DNA of 64,000 nt from Heliopora coerulea (taxonomy: Eukaryota; Cnidaria; Anthozoa; Scleralcyonacea; Helioporidae), in the NCBI GenBank assembly GCA_030142905.1, contig JASJOG010000016.1, positions 124,001 through 188,000 of the forward strand, read 5' to 3'. Below, piece by piece: positions 45,560-58,500 of the stretch. Within the stretch, counting starts at the first letter, position 1. Every line of letters starts with the position of its first letter. The notes under the pieces are model-generated. The model searched no databases. It had not been told where the DNA came from and saw nothing but the letters and a program-made list of their open reading frames with translations. The position numbers were made by a program, and so were the translations under genes.

Positions 45560-47040
45560 AATTTTACTAAAACAATGTAGTTTTTCTGGTCCTGTGTTGA
45601 AACAAAAGGGATTCCGGACGATTTGGTTTTTGTCTTGGAAAGAACCCAGTGACCTTGCTTCTCAAACTCGTCTTTAATGCTGTTGGGCAAGGACCTCGTA
45701 TCCCTGATGTGGCCTGGTATCCACCTTGCGTAGTTAAGGTGATCCAAGGCAAAAAAATAAAAAATAAAAAACCCCAGTGGTACAAGTTCTTAGATGATTT
45801 CCCCATACAAAGCAATTTTGATTGAGAATCTGGTATCTCATGATCAGTTTCCAATGTGCGAACGTAGGAATTATGCACTGCATTTCATTCCTCCGCATTT
45901 TTGCTAAGTACTCCGTGCTGATTCTTGTACTTAGCAGGAAAGCCTCCCGTTGGAGATTGTGGGGAGCCATGAGAGTGACTTGAAGTGCATGTCTAATTTG
46001 AGTCAGATATAATGCCCACAGAAATGACTCCGCAAGGCCAGAGGAGGCCATCTCTGCCTGCGTCAGATCCCCTGTCCAGCCGGAGCCTTCAAAATATAGT
46101 ATATCTCCCAGTATATTCCGGAGCGCCATTTCCGTGTGCAGGCCACCAAGCATTACTACATGTACTTTTTTGCCATAAAGTGTCAGGCCATTTCCAATGA
46201 ACAAACTTTGCCAAGGCATACAATGGCTGGTCGAATGTGGTGACAGGGATTTGGCTGCTTTCTCATAAAACAGAGGGAGTAGTAGTGGCATAACAGAACT
46301 ACTGGGGGCCCTTAGGAGATTTTTGTTCGGGGCCCCCTGTCAGCCCCCTTAGTATATGACATATTTCAAGGATTCAATCTCAATTGTCTTTACAGATTTA
46401 TCGGGGGGCCTTTAGGGATCGGGGACCTTTGGAGTTGCTCTAACCCTGGCCATAGTCCTTCGCGCCACTGGGGAGGAGTACACATATAGCCGGTCGGTCT
46501 TGTAAGGGAGGTTGATAGGCGGCATGATAGGCAGCCCGTGAGACAACGTCATTGTTGGTCAGCTTCTCAAGAAGTGGCAATGCATGTTCTATCGAAGTGT
46601 GTTCTTTTGCTAGAACTTCATCTAAGCAGAGTTGAGTCGACCTCGTTTCATAAACAGAAGCATAACTGTCAGGGGAACGTAATTTTGGCCGTTGAAAAGT
46701 CGTAGCGTTGGAAATATTCTACTTTCACCACATTTGATGTTAGTTGGAGCCTGGAAAAGGATGACCGCAGTGCTGTGAAATGAGTTGACCGAAGCGGTTG
46801 AGCTGGGATCGTGATCTAGATTGTCTATTGCTCCAACAATGTACAAGTCCTTCCGAAGAGAATTAGAGGTTACTACCCCATCTGCTTTAAAGCACTGACA
46901 AACAGATGAGGCAATTGGATCCTCCAATTGCAGAACTCTCTCGTAGGTTACACTAATACCCAACTGGTAGTTGCTAAGTAAGTTTCTTGCTCCTGGTCAA
47001 CGCATGCACAGTGATTCCAATATAGATTGCAAGAGGTGGG
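45560..47040 (-). pseudogene. Degenerate copy of an uncharacterised, repeated protein family
   Basis: Minus-strand blocks in order, in shifting frames: SNYQLGISVTYERVLQLEDP and ADGVVTSNSLRKDLYIVGAI then DNLDHDPSSTASVNSFHSTA (46963-46700); KKVHVVMLGGLHTEMALRNI, GDILYFEGSGWTGDLTQAEM and LTQIRHALQVTLMA (46175-45960); DHLNYARWIPGHIRDTRSLP and FEKQGHWVLSKT (45747-45620). I know this block order from many predicted cnidarian and fish proteins of unknown function that behave like repeats. Several frameshifts; inactive. No function is assigned. Confidence 0.65.
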
Positions 47041-47196
47041 TCACGTTCCAGGTTGTACCTCGTTTTTACAGCAGTTAGGGATGTTCTTTTCTTTTAATTG
47101 AAAAGGAATGACTGGCAGATTGTGAGACAAGGCTGCGATTCACGTTTGTCCTGATCTTCGAGGGTAGGGCCGTTGACGATCATTGAAACGAGTGAC

Positions 47197-48336
47197 TTAG
47201 GACTCGAGGACTGGGCCGTTATAACTTTCACTCATGATATTTGTAAGTTCATCCAGTTCTCCAAGTGCCTTAACTGAATAATGGTAATGTTTGTACAGTT
47301 CTTTGAGAATCTCTGTCAAATCATCAAAATACTGAACATCTTTGATGCCATCAAGAATTGCTAATTCTAACTTGTGTGCCACACAGTGAATCCCAACAAG
47401 CCATGGTACATCCTGTCTCAGTTTTGCAACAACACCATTTCTCACTCCAGTCTCCAGTCATAACAGATGCACCATATGTTGCACAAGCAACAAGTCCATC
47501 TTTCCAGTTGTTTATTCTAATATGATCAAGTTCTTTCCCAATGCTAGCTAGTACTCCATTTACATCTGAGTTTTCCACTGGCTGTATTGTGGCATACCTG
47601 TTCTGTACCAGGCCATTTTCATGGGGTTTGTATAAATAAGATTTCTTCTTCAATAACACCTGAGTCATCTGCCTGATCAGCCATCAAAGAGAAGAAAAAT
47701 GGTTGGCGACTTATAATCTGCTTATGCAAGTCATTCTTCATAACAGATGAAATGGCTTGGATAAAGTCTGCAGCCATGATCGTTCAGGTAAGTTTCACCC
47801 AAGTCAAGTCCATTTTTCATTTGGAGCTTACATAATTCTGGGAACTTTGAAAAGGCTAAATTCTCTTTGCCAACAAAGTAGGCAGTGTTGAATAGCATTC
47901 CGAGTTTTTCTTGAACCTCAGCACTCATATTTCTAAGAACTCTTCCCATGGGAGCAGCCGCTGGGTTCTCACGAGCGCACTTTGCCTCAAAACACCTGTG
48001 ATGGCTTTTGCTTCGAGCGTGAGCTTGTATTGTTGTACGTCAAAAGCCGCTGGTGCCAGCAAAAAGTGAGCTGTTAACGTCAGTAAGTGCAGGAAAAGCA
48101 AGACAAACTTGGCAACACATTTTGTTTTGATCTTTATCCAAGCAAAGCCAAGGAAAATCTTTTTCCCACGATGGTTGGTACCTACGAACTCTTATAGTTT
48201 TTTCGTAATTGTCTGTAACTGAAGATTCGTCCGTCTCCGATCTTCTCTTAGAAGTAACTTCTGCTTCAGGATCTCGGTGAAACTTATGATCATTGTTGGC
48301 TTTGTTTCGCGTAAATCCGAACTGAAATAGACTCAT
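47197..48336 (-). pseudogene. Degenerate hAT-like / ZNF862-like gene fragment
   Basis: The minus strand starts at 48336 with MSLFQFGFTR..., then a TTF-type zinc-finger region WEKDFPWLCLDKDQNKMCCQ VC. Then come GRVLRNMSAEVQEKLGMLFN and AYFVGKENLAFSKFPELCKL (47949-47800), YGASVMTG (frameshifted GSDGASVMTG) and VVAKLRQDVPWLVGIHCVAH KLEL (47440-47370). This block order is that of ZNF862/KIAA1586-type domesticated or repeated hAT transposases. At least three frame changes; the C-terminal dimerisation domain is absent. Confidence 0.8.
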
Positions 48337-48339
48337 TTT

Positions 48340-50665
48340 AGACGGAAATCGAACGCCATATTTCTTTGCTGAGCAAATACGCGCGTGTTTGACCGTGAGG
48401 AAGCTGGGAACGAAATATACAACTGGCGTGGAAATACAACACGGCTGCGCGCTCCTTTGTAATCTACGGTTTACTTTATTATTGACAATAACTAGAAATT
48501 TTTACAGAGTTCTCAGTTAGTTAAAACACTTGCACATGAACCAAAAACCGCTTGTCAGGTTGGGCACGTTACCCTACAATGTCACTTGCCCAGATTGTTG
48601 TTTTACTTACCCCGGGCAACCGGGCAAGCGTTAGTTTCGAATACTGCTTTTACTTCCCACTTTAATATGTAAATTTTCCCCCCATTATACTGATTACACG
48701 TAGCACTTATTACAAAAGATGTCCAGCTTGTGTTGGGGAGCATGCCCTTTTTTATAAAGAAGGAAGTATCAATTTTTAACAAAGTAAGCAGTTATTTCTT
48801 TGCAAAAACTGCTGTAGAAAATTGGTGTATCCAGGAATTGTAGTTACAGTACAGTGGGGCATTTTCTGATCATTTAAATGACCAGCCCAGTTCTTTATTC
48901 ATGTCCTTGTCTAGCTTTATTTTTGTAGAATTTTACATGTTAGTCTACAAGATGGTATAATCACAAAAAATGTGAAAAACTCACAGGATTGCTTCAGGTG
49001 GAAAGCCAAGAGGGCACTTTCAAATTAATTTTTTCCTCTACTAATTCAGGTCCTGTATGTAGCATGTTTTGCATGCACAGCAGTGACAATGAAGTGGATA
49101 TCTGTCAAAGATACACTAGATATTTTTAAGGATTACTGGAATCACATTGGGAAACATGTAGTAGATCACTACAGATGTGTTGAAAAATACACCTTCAAGT
49201 TCATGTTACAATCTGCTGAAAATCAACATGGAGTTACACAATCATTGAATTTAATGTTTAAAGAACTCTGATGACTTTTTAAATTAAATATTGTCTTTCT
49301 TCATCTCTTTCTTCAATGCATAAACCTTCCTTCTTCCAAGCAGCTTCCTCAAGGAGAGGTTCAAAACACCAGACCAGATTTATGCACTAAAAATTACAAT
49401 AAAAACAAATCAATGCGATATGTTGAATAATTCTAATTGTAATTATCGCTTGAAGTGAAAACAAGACATGAGTACCAGTTTAAAAACCACGACCAGCCGA
49501 CAAATTCAAAAAGTATAAAAAAGAACACATTCCGAAAAGTAGAGACATCTTGGAAAACTCAAGATATGACTCAAAATAAGACGAGTATATGAGACTGTAA
49601 TATTTCGACTTTATTACAAAGTCATCATCAGACTGATGATGTCTGATGATGATCTTGTAATAAGGTATTAAATGTAAAATCACTAAAATGCTATTTAAAT
49701 TTCAACCCAAAACTAACTCCTTTCACAAACTAATTGCAAAGTTTAAATTTACATTGGAAGTCTGGGGAGCGGCGAACATTTTGAAGTAATTTATTTTGTT
49801 TGGTTTTAGCCAAGAAATACGGAATTGTACATGTGCAATACCTCAAAGCATATTTTTCTTTGATTACGCAATTATTTTAAAACCAAAATCTAAAAAAACA
49901 CGCAATCAACAAGCTAGACGTAGTATCAACACGAAAATATAGCTACAACGAACGCGTAACAACTGAAATTATGCATGAAGGAGCTGCATACCGATTTTGA
50001 TTGTGAAGTACGGGCAAACAAGTTAAGCGAACAGACCCAAGCTCTTAACCAGCTGAATATGTCACGAGAAATTTATTCATACGCTTTTTAACTATGATAT
50101 AATTGATTTCTTACCTTTCCTTTGGAACATATGAAAGTAAGCCGGAAATCATCGAAATACTATTCCAGATAAAACCGTTTTAGTGATCCAAGTTGGTTTT
50201 TCGCCATTATGTTCCTTGTTGCTTGGCTGAAGTTATCCAGCTGCCAACATGGCGGATCCCAGGCATGCGCACTGGAAAACGAGGCCACATAGCACCCGCT
50301 AGTGAAAATTCTGTTCCGTTTCTTATTCGGTGGTTTGGTTTACACTGAAGACGGAAGCAACTTTAGTGTAGGGAAATCCGAAAAAATACTTGTGAACGAT
50401 TGGAAATCGAGAGGACGGAGTCAGAAACGGAATGCAGTTTTAATTTAACAAATTTCGGGAAAAATAAACTCGCTCAAGAACTTTCTTACAGTATGTCTAA
50501 CTTTGAGGCTTGAAAAATCTCGAATTAACCCTCATGGATAAATGTACTAGGATAAGATTGCAGTTCCAATCTCAAAATGTCAAGTTCGTATTAGTATGCA
50601 TGCGAAATTCATTGGGTCCTATAAGATTATCGGTAAAAATTCAAAATAACTGAAGAGAAATTTTT
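48340..50665. other. Intergenic, no gene recognised
   Basis: A retroelement-terminus-like piece lies at 49540-49680 (TGTAATATTTCGACTTTATT plus a palindrome around 49620-49665), similar to the loop of the 22638 palindrome. A 62-codon ORF at 49083-49271 is unrecognised. GCCAACATGGCGGATCC at 50244 resembles a YY1-type promoter element but no gene follows that I can identify. Confidence 0.5.
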
Positions 50666-50667
50666 AT

Positions 50668-51582
50668 CTGTCAAAACCACTGACCTCGGGGTCACTTGGA
50701 CCCACTTGGACTGTGGGTCCTCCTTAAAAAGTGTCCGAAAATGATGGCATCATTAGAGGTCCTTTTGCTCTTGATGACGACCGCTGACATAGGACTTCAA
50801 ATTGGATTATTACCGGAACGAAGGCTCGTTTGGGAAAAGATTTTTTACGCTACGTTTTTGCTATGTGCTTTGCAAAACGTTCAACTTTTCTCATTTTAAA
50901 GTCCAGATTGGGGTCTATTACCAAACTACTCACTCACGAACCACTTGACACTATTTGGTAGGTTTTTTCAAACAAAACCCACAAACTTGAAGTATATTTT
51001 GATAACTTTTTTCACGGAACCTCCTCTCAAATCTCGATATGGACACTTTTTAACCCATTGTTTACTAGAATGTTTTATTTCATCCAATGAATAGCTTGAA
51101 GTGTTCCTGCCCACAGTCACCTTGATTTTTTAACCTCTTTATTAGTGGGAAACAGTTATTTCGACTCATTTCATCAGAAACGGGAAAAGTCAACATCTAT
51201 CGACTGAAAGTTAAGCACGAAAATAAAATGAAATTGCGAAATTGGTCCTTGAATTTTATTTAGAAAGCTTACAAAGTGGCTTCTAAACAAGTTCTCTTGT
51301 GGGTAGTTAGGAAAAAAACCTCACGATCAGAAGCTTAAAATGAGAGAAAACCATCCATACGAAAAGTGGCCAAGCGTAAACAAACTTTTACAAACGAGCC
51401 TTCTGTTGAGATACCCTACAGTAATAACTCTCTTTTCCAGAGGTCAGTGGTGTCCGTCATGAGCAAAAGGACCTCTAACGACGCCATCGTTTTTCGGACA
51501 CTCGCCGTAGTTGATTTCTTTGGAGGACCCGCAGTCCAGGTATATTATAGAGGTCAGTGATCAAAACCTATTGACAGTCGCC
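50668..51582. mobile_element. TIR DNA element, non-autonomous, about 0.9 kb
   Basis: The left end (50671 onward: TGTCAAAACCACTGACCTC...GTGGGTCCTCC...TGTCCGAAAATGATGGC) is matched in inverted order by the right end 51430-51580, over about 110 bp with substitutions. The interior has no transposase ORF; short ORFs at 50696 and 51366 lie mostly in the arms. Confidence 0.75.
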
Positions 51583-54492
51583 AGGTTTTCTGTTTTTAAT
51601 TTATGGATCATAAGTGACTGGGAACGAGAATCGTGATTGCCTTATTCTTTGACATCTTATTCCAATTTAGTTCGCCTTGTGTTGATTGGATCTTAAGCGA
51701 TGGTAGCAGAAACGGAATCAGAAAAAGAAAAAAACTCTCCCGATCTTGGTAGTCGGGCTTACAATTCCGCTTTCGTTTTCGTTATTTAACTTTCTTAAGA
51801 CGTATCACTTACGCTTCCAATTCCGTTGTTTGCGTACAAGTAACCCTGTGAGAATATCGTACATAATAAAGTTTTACTTTTGGTCGCGAATCAAAATAAA
51901 CGAAATTTTGCGTGGATATTATTTCAAGGATTAAGTTAAAAGTCATCAACAGATAACTGTAGCAACAACTCCGCTTCATGAGATCCTGGTTGAGGTCATA
52001 TCACTTCATTAACATTGCATATTAAAATGATGGGAATCGATATCTCACGATCAGCCCCTTGCAAGAACAGAAGATTACCAACGATCCTCGGCAAAGAAAG
52101 CAATATTTCACCAACGCTCAAAACTCCTGCTATCTCTTGGTTAAAAATGTTAGGTTTTCACAACAACCTCTGTGTTTTGTGGCGAAATACCAACAAACGT
52201 AGCTACTACTCGTTTTGAAATTTAACTCTGAAATGCCAATTTTACTTACATCACCAGTGTCAATAAAACCGAAGCCAAACAAATGGGCTTGTCTTTAATG
52301 TTTAATTTGCTTCAGATTAATACAAAAAACACGTCTGGAAACTTTGCTATTCTTAAACAGCTTTGAATTTTCAATAAACGGCTATTTAAGTTGGTACTTT
52401 AATAGGAGGTGACTTGGATGATCAAGCGAGACCGGAAGGCTATCAATGTGTGCCAATAAACCATGAAATTTCTGGCATTTTATTGTTGATAGAAGTCAGG
52501 ATCTGCGCTGTCCATGAACATTTACCGAGCCAAAACCAAAACTGAAGTTTAAACGCGGCCGTTTATGAAATACCTTGTACAAAAAGATCCACTTTAAACT
52601 TTGTGGTGTGAAATTTTATGAACGATTTGATCGTTAGGGAATACAAAACACTCCGGCAAAATCAGCATCTGTCTCGAATGTTCTTTCTCACACTTAGCTC
52701 GATTTCAATTGATATTACTTCGTAATTTTAGTTCGTATTCACACGGTATTTAAACACGAAGTAGTGTCCACAACTGGTTTTGAAGACGCTCTTAGCGGAA
52801 CTACGAATCTGACATTGTATCGCATCAGTGGAGTTAAAATGACTACCGTTTGGCAGTTCCATATTACTGATCGAGTGATAAATTACCAATAAATTGCGGC
52901 CCTCGTTTGGGATAGAAAGGGCATAGTCTTCATTTCCTGAAACGTTTGGATGGGCGTTAGTTTTTTTAATTTAAGTAAAATACTAATTATATAAAGATTA
53001 CGGTCTAAAACTACGAAGATATTTCGTTGACATAGGTGTACTGAGTACTTATTGGTGACAGAGCTTTATATAGAAGTCAAAATGAGTGTTTTGCTAGGCT
53101 GTTCAAATATTAAGTCTTGTTTTGGTTCTGTGCTTCTACCAACCAATTTTCCTGAAGGTTCAGATACTTTATGAAGATAATTTTTGCTGTGACGGCTTCA
53201 GGTCACCATTACACTACAACAATAATCGCTACTTCATTCGGAACCCAACTGATACGTTTCAGATGTCTCAGGAATTGACTGGTACCTTGCTTTCGACGTC
53301 CGCGAAAGAAAAACAAGATGAATTGAAACATCCCGAAGAAAGTCGTGTCTAAAGCGTGGTGGAATTAGCAAAACAGATCAATATAAGAAAAAGAGCTGAT
53401 GAGTTTCCCCTTCCGTTATAGAAGAGAGCGAGGGAGGAAAGCGCTATTAAAATATTCAACTAATAGCACATTAAAATTATTGTTGTGGGAACAGCTGCAA
53501 TCAACACCAAGGAGTTAAACCAATGAGAGAAGGGCAGACATTGTCAACAACTAGTTGGTTCACCGCTAGTTGTCATTAGGCAACATTGATCTCAGTGCTG
53601 ATGAAAGTTATTCTATTCGCAGAAACCACTTATTTTTTCCTTCTTTGTATGGTTATATCGAGAGTGTACTTCAGGCCGAAATCATACCTTTTGTATTTAG
53701 ATCATAAATAGCCCGTGAAATCTACCGTATTTAGGTAATTTTATGCCTTGTTTAATTTCGCCGGTGTCTTTACGGCAATAATACTGTAATGAATTCGTTT
53801 CGGTCAATTCACGTTCAAGGATATAGCAGAACAACGTTTAAAGACCACTTAAAAACGACTCAACTTTAACTTACATGCCAACGAAGCCATGGGTGCATGT
53901 ATGGTTTTAAACTATACGAGAAAACCGCAAAATTAATGGGGAGAAAAGACCCCAATGTGTAAATTGATAGACGGTTATCTACAAAAGTACCCCAATACTA
54001 TTCAATATTATTAGATGGACACTTCTAAGAAGCACCCTTTTCAAGCGGGCATCATTTTAATTCTTATTTACAAAACACCAAACCGAGAATATGCACAACA
54101 GCATCACTAGCGTGTAAAAAGCTCAACCTGTTTGTACAAACAGGCCTTAATCACCCAAACGTCAGAAAAGTTGCCTAAAATATTACATCAATTTTTTACC
54201 AAATGGCCTGAAGGGACAAAACTACCAAATCCATATTCTTGCGGTCGAAAATAGAGTCAAAATAAATTGCTTTCACTTTTCAACCAGTAAAATAGCGTTC
54301 GACTGTACAAATTTGGTTCGACTGTGAAACTTTAAAATGAACGGTGCTTTATATTTGAAATAATACTTAAAAGGTTGTTTAGTGCAGTTGATAGAAAAAT
54401 TTCATACCACCGTTTTCTAGTATAAAGTTAAAGAACACCAAAGTGGTGAGAATCTTACATAATCGTACGAATTGGAACAAACCTAAGGAAAC
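51583..54492. other. Intergenic, downstream of SoxB1
   Basis: No protein domain or repeat family is recognised. A 76-codon ORF at 53122-53352 has no recognisable motif. It presumably includes the SoxB1 3' UTR at its right end. Confidence 0.5.
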
Positions 54493-55533
54493 TTACATAT
54501 GTGTCAAAGGCATCGTTGCAACCACCTGACTTGGGTTTGGACGAATTACACTAGTATTCATAGCACTGCTACTGTCAACAACGGGCAAAACACTAGCTAC
54601 AGCATTTACGGTACGTTCGTTCATTTGTCTTTGAAAATGTTCTGCAAGGTTAGTTCGATGTTGACTAGAATGGTGATTGTTCATAGCAGTTCCATTTGCA
54701 TCCGCAGGTAAGTACACATTGATCATTTCATGGAGGTCGCCTGGATAACTCCGTTGTCCAGGTACTTGACCAACCATCTCAGTACTGCTTGGCTCCGGCT
54801 CCTTCTTTATTTGTGCGCCGTTTGCTATCACAATTGGACTGTCCTCTTGTGGATATAAAGGTGGTGTTATTGGGTTTGGGCTCGGCATTTCTGAACTTGG
54901 GTTACAACTGTGTACTTGGCCTCCTTGAACTGAATAAGTATATACGGAAGGATGGTAATAGGCACTGCCCGATGTCGTCGCTCCTTGGAATGTTGACGAG
55001 GGGTGCAATCCATACGAATGTCCACTGGCATACATTGGAGTATACAAGTCTTGAGAATAGCCAGGGTTAGGAAACGAATAACAATTGAAGTCACTGACAT
55101 TATGAGCAACTTCTCTTTGAACTGGTGGGCCACCTTGACAACTACTAAGCATAGGGAGGTTGTATTTTTCCTTTTTTAACAATGTTTTCGTTTTCCTACG
55201 AGGACGATATTTATAGTCGGGAAAGTCTTTCATGTGTTGAGCGCGTAATCGTTTCGCCTCCTCTACATACGGCTGCTTGTCGACGACACTTAATTTTTTC
55301 CACTTGTCGCCAAGGCGCTTGCTAATCTCAGAATTATGCATTTTAGGATTCTCCTGGGCCATTAGTCGCCGTTTCTCTCTACTCCAAACCATAAATGCAT
55401 TCATTGGCCGCTTTACGCGGTCAGGGTCGATCTTGACGTTTGGCGAGTTAGTGTTTGTGACATTATTTGTGATCACAGTGTCCAACGGACTCATGTTCGT
55501 GGCAGCAGCCATGCTCCTTCGACCGTAAGCCAC
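54493..55533 (-). CDS. SoxB1: SoxB1 HMG-box transcription factor
   Basis: 346 residues, intact, single exon. A group B1 Sox protein: it binds and bends DNA at ACAAT/ATTGT-like sites and controls ectodermal/neural progenitor fate in animals. HMG box at about residues 39-110 ([18 protein letters not shown]...[14 protein letters not shown]...), ending in the nuclear-localisation run [23 protein letters not shown] is B1-type rather than Sox14/21-type. The tail carries YSVQ-rich and Pro-rich segments, a SUMO-type site IKKE at 242-245, the [11 protein letters not shown] block (266-276, compare DLRDMISMYLP in SOX1/2/3) and the C-terminal MPLTHM (compare LPLSHM). The start chosen is the first Met of the frame. 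The stop TAA lies inside a GTAAGT sequence, but the conserved C-terminus argues against splicing there. Large gene-free flanks are typical of such regulators. Confidence 0.95.
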   Translation of the reverse strand: MAYGRRSMAAATNMSPLDTVITNNVTNTNSPNVKIDPDRVKRPMNAFMVWSREKRRLMAQENPKMHNSEISKRLGDKWKKLSVVDKQPYVEEAKRLRAQHMKDFPDYKYRPRRKTKTLLKKEKYNLPMLSSCQGGPPVQREVAHNVSDFNCYSFPNPGYSQDLYTPMYASGHSYGLHPSSTFQGATTSGSAYYHPSVYTYSVQGGQVHSCNPSSEMPSPNPITPPLYPQEDSPIVIANGAQIKKEPEPSSTEMVGQVPGQRSYPGDLHEMINVYLPADANGTAMNNHHSSQHRTNLAEHFQRQMNERTVNAVASVLPVVDSSSAMNTSVIRPNPSQVVATMPLTHM

Positions 55534-58500
55534 GCTCGGATAATAATTGTGAACTAGATGTCCTCAAAAGAATTGTCAACACAGTCACCGAAGTCTTTCA
55601 CGACAGGTTTAATGTGTTCGAAAATCACGAACTGATTAAACACTTTGAACTTTGGCGGTCCTAATATTCCCTCAAAGGCTGAAGTGTCTTGCCGTGAAGA
55701 GACTCGTTATTTTTGACTTGCTGCTACCTCAATTCCATGTGTTGGTGATTGACACTGCGCGAGTCGCTCAAGCGTAAGCCAATCAGGTTCAAGTACTTGA
55801 CGACTGCTTGATAGATAAAGCTGCTTACATGTCGCCCGTGTCACACTTCTGCCACTCTTCGACATGTAGACAAGGAAAAGCTAATGAAAAGGGGCGGGTT
55901 ATGATATTTACCTTCCCGGTTTCCCAAACGAACCGCTTCATAAATCAAATCTGTGCTCCTGCATCTCAGCTGTTTCAATTAACTTGCTAATCAAGTGATC
56001 GAAAGGAAGTGAGCTGTCATTGCGACCGCCACGAAAATTGCTCCCACCACTTTGCAGGTGTTTACACGCCTCGCGGCGTCCGTTCCAAGCACGTGGTTTA
56101 CTTAGCTTATTCCAGTTCTTACATTTGAACTGACAGCTGGAATTATAAGCGACTTTAAAATCATTTCCACATTTCTCGAGAATCAATTCCGAAAAGACGT
56201 TTTCGTTAAATACGTTATCATTGAGTTCTCCGAACTAAGACGTACCGTTTCCCAGGTGACAATTCATGGCAAAATTTGCATTGGCCATTTTCCATATTTT
56301 TTAGACTAATTAATTTTCTTTGCTGAAGCATCTTATGATATTCGACCTGTCGCTGGTTGAGATTATTTACAGCGAACCTTTTAGACTAAAGGCCTACTGA
56401 TATATAGTTTTTTCCTTAAGTACTTGAAAGCATGTTGAAATCATTTAAACCGTTTCCGACAAACTACTTAGTCTCCCGACGGCTCTCACTTTCAAATTAA
56501 TGCTTTCGTCCGCCCCCTATCATTATTAGTACCTTGGTTAAGGCTGCAACCTTGACCAGATACTGTTAGTTTAAAAACATCACACAAAAACAAAAAATCA
56601 ACGAAAATGTTTATCCTTTTATTTTTTCTCCTTCAGTATATCGCGATAAAATTATTTAGTAAAGTTTATGGACAATTTTTATCTTTTTTAAAATAAATAT
56701 ATGTATAGGTGATAAGAGTCGCGTACGTGAAGTATAAATGAGAAAATAGAAAGCGTGCATTAATCAAGCAACCGACTGAACAATAAAGGAAATAACTCCC
56801 TCTTAGTTAATATCAATACCTCAAAGAAAGTGGAGGCTCAATTGTATAGGCTAGTTATTCGGTGTACGGTATGTAATCAGACTGGAGTTACGTAGATTTA
56901 CCAGAAAGGTATTATCAATTTGTTACCAGCTAATTACTAGTTGTATAAAATAATGCACAGTATCTTAAATGAAAGCTTAAACGGAAGATAATACATTCTC
57001 TTTAGCCTTCTGAGATCACGACGTATTGAAGTGTTTATGAAGCAACAACATGGTCCGTCGAACATCAAGCAGCACAGATTCATTCAAGTTTAATACCTAA
57101 AAGGAACCAAAACAAAAAAATGGGTCACTGAACAAGTTAAGTGTATCAGGGATGCTGCAAAACGACACCCACAGTAGTCGATTAAAGAGAGCAAAATGAT
57201 AATTATTTGGCACGTGTCTGGATTTAACTAGCTTAAACGTAATTAAAAATTCAAAAGTTCACAAACAGTAATTAGAGATAGAATTCTGCCGGTCAGGCAG
57301 AAACACCGTCATTTTACGTGATGGAAATCTCGCATTCATTTGGTAGAATGGACCACGGCTTTGTGTTCCGTTTTTCAGATTAACTTCAATTTTAAGCATG
57401 CCGTCTTGCAGTGGAAAAAATGCTACTCTGTACACCGTAGACGTCAAACAGCTTAGCGTCAGATATTATTTAGAATAATTTAGTAATAAGTATCAAGTTT
57501 TCACCAGTTTATTGTCAATAAGGCCAAAAATACTTGGGTTGGCAATTAATATTAGAAGACAATGGTAAACAATATTGCAGCGAGTACAGAGTTGTGTACC
57601 TCGTGCCTGGAGTAACGCGTCGTAAAATGAATATCATGTGAATCGCACACTGTGGTATCTTACATGTTTTGTATCGTTGTAAAATTTTCTTCGTCAAAAT
57701 AAGGATCCTCTACGGATTAAGTGCGTAATTACATGCCAAATTCTATACACTATCCTTTATACATTGTTTACCCGCCCAGTGTCGAACGTAATGACCAGTT
57801 TTGAAAAAGCTAATTCAAAATTTCTTGCCTCTACAACATTCTATGAGTGTCAACCTAAAAAATTGATTTAGCGTGTGGATTTATATGTACGCGAATGTTT
57901 CATCAAAAAAATTTCACATTAAAAAACGTGAAGCAATAACGGCTGGGACGTTAAAGAACCGACTAGTAACCTCGGAAATAAGCATATTATTATTATAAAG
58001 TGCCTCCATATTACTAACAATGGAGAAGCGGTGAACGAGGCAGACTTGCCGCTAATGAGGCGCTATCTGCAATATTCATGAAGCTTTAGAAGTTCTCCAT
58101 GCAATATTAATAGGTTAGCGAAAGCTGTTTTTTGATTAACAGCAAAATCACTAATTAAACGGCGGGAAATAAAAATCAAGAAAAGGGACAAATCCACAAA
58201 TGAAATTAAAGTTAGGAAAGGGAGTGCCGAGGAATTGCCTAACCGCAGGCGACATTTAATCACTTAATCCACAAACATCAACGCCCACATATACTCCCAC
58301 TAGGTGAGCCAGCTGCCTCAAAGCAAGAGTTCGGGAGAATGCAAATCTTTCAAAATTAACGCACCACTCATTTCGGACCTTGTCTCAGATGTTGATGTGA
58401 AGCCTTCGTGAAGTGTTATTAACAATTTATGCACACAGGATAAGGTAAGAAAAACATTGAATTACCTGTAACTACGAAAAAGAAAAAATCACAACGATTC

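Noticed and set aside
50696..50899. 67-codon ORF with a membrane-like segment
   Set aside because: It starts within the left inverted end of a TIR element and has no recognisable homology.
53122..53352. 76-codon ORF downstream of SoxB1
   Set aside because: No domain, no repeat match and no start context; not distinguishable from chance.
54487..54496. Splice donor at the end of the SoxB1 frame (minus-strand GTAAGT)
   Set aside because: The encoded C-terminus PLTHM followed by TAA matches SOX1/2/3 C-termini, so the frame is most likely complete.
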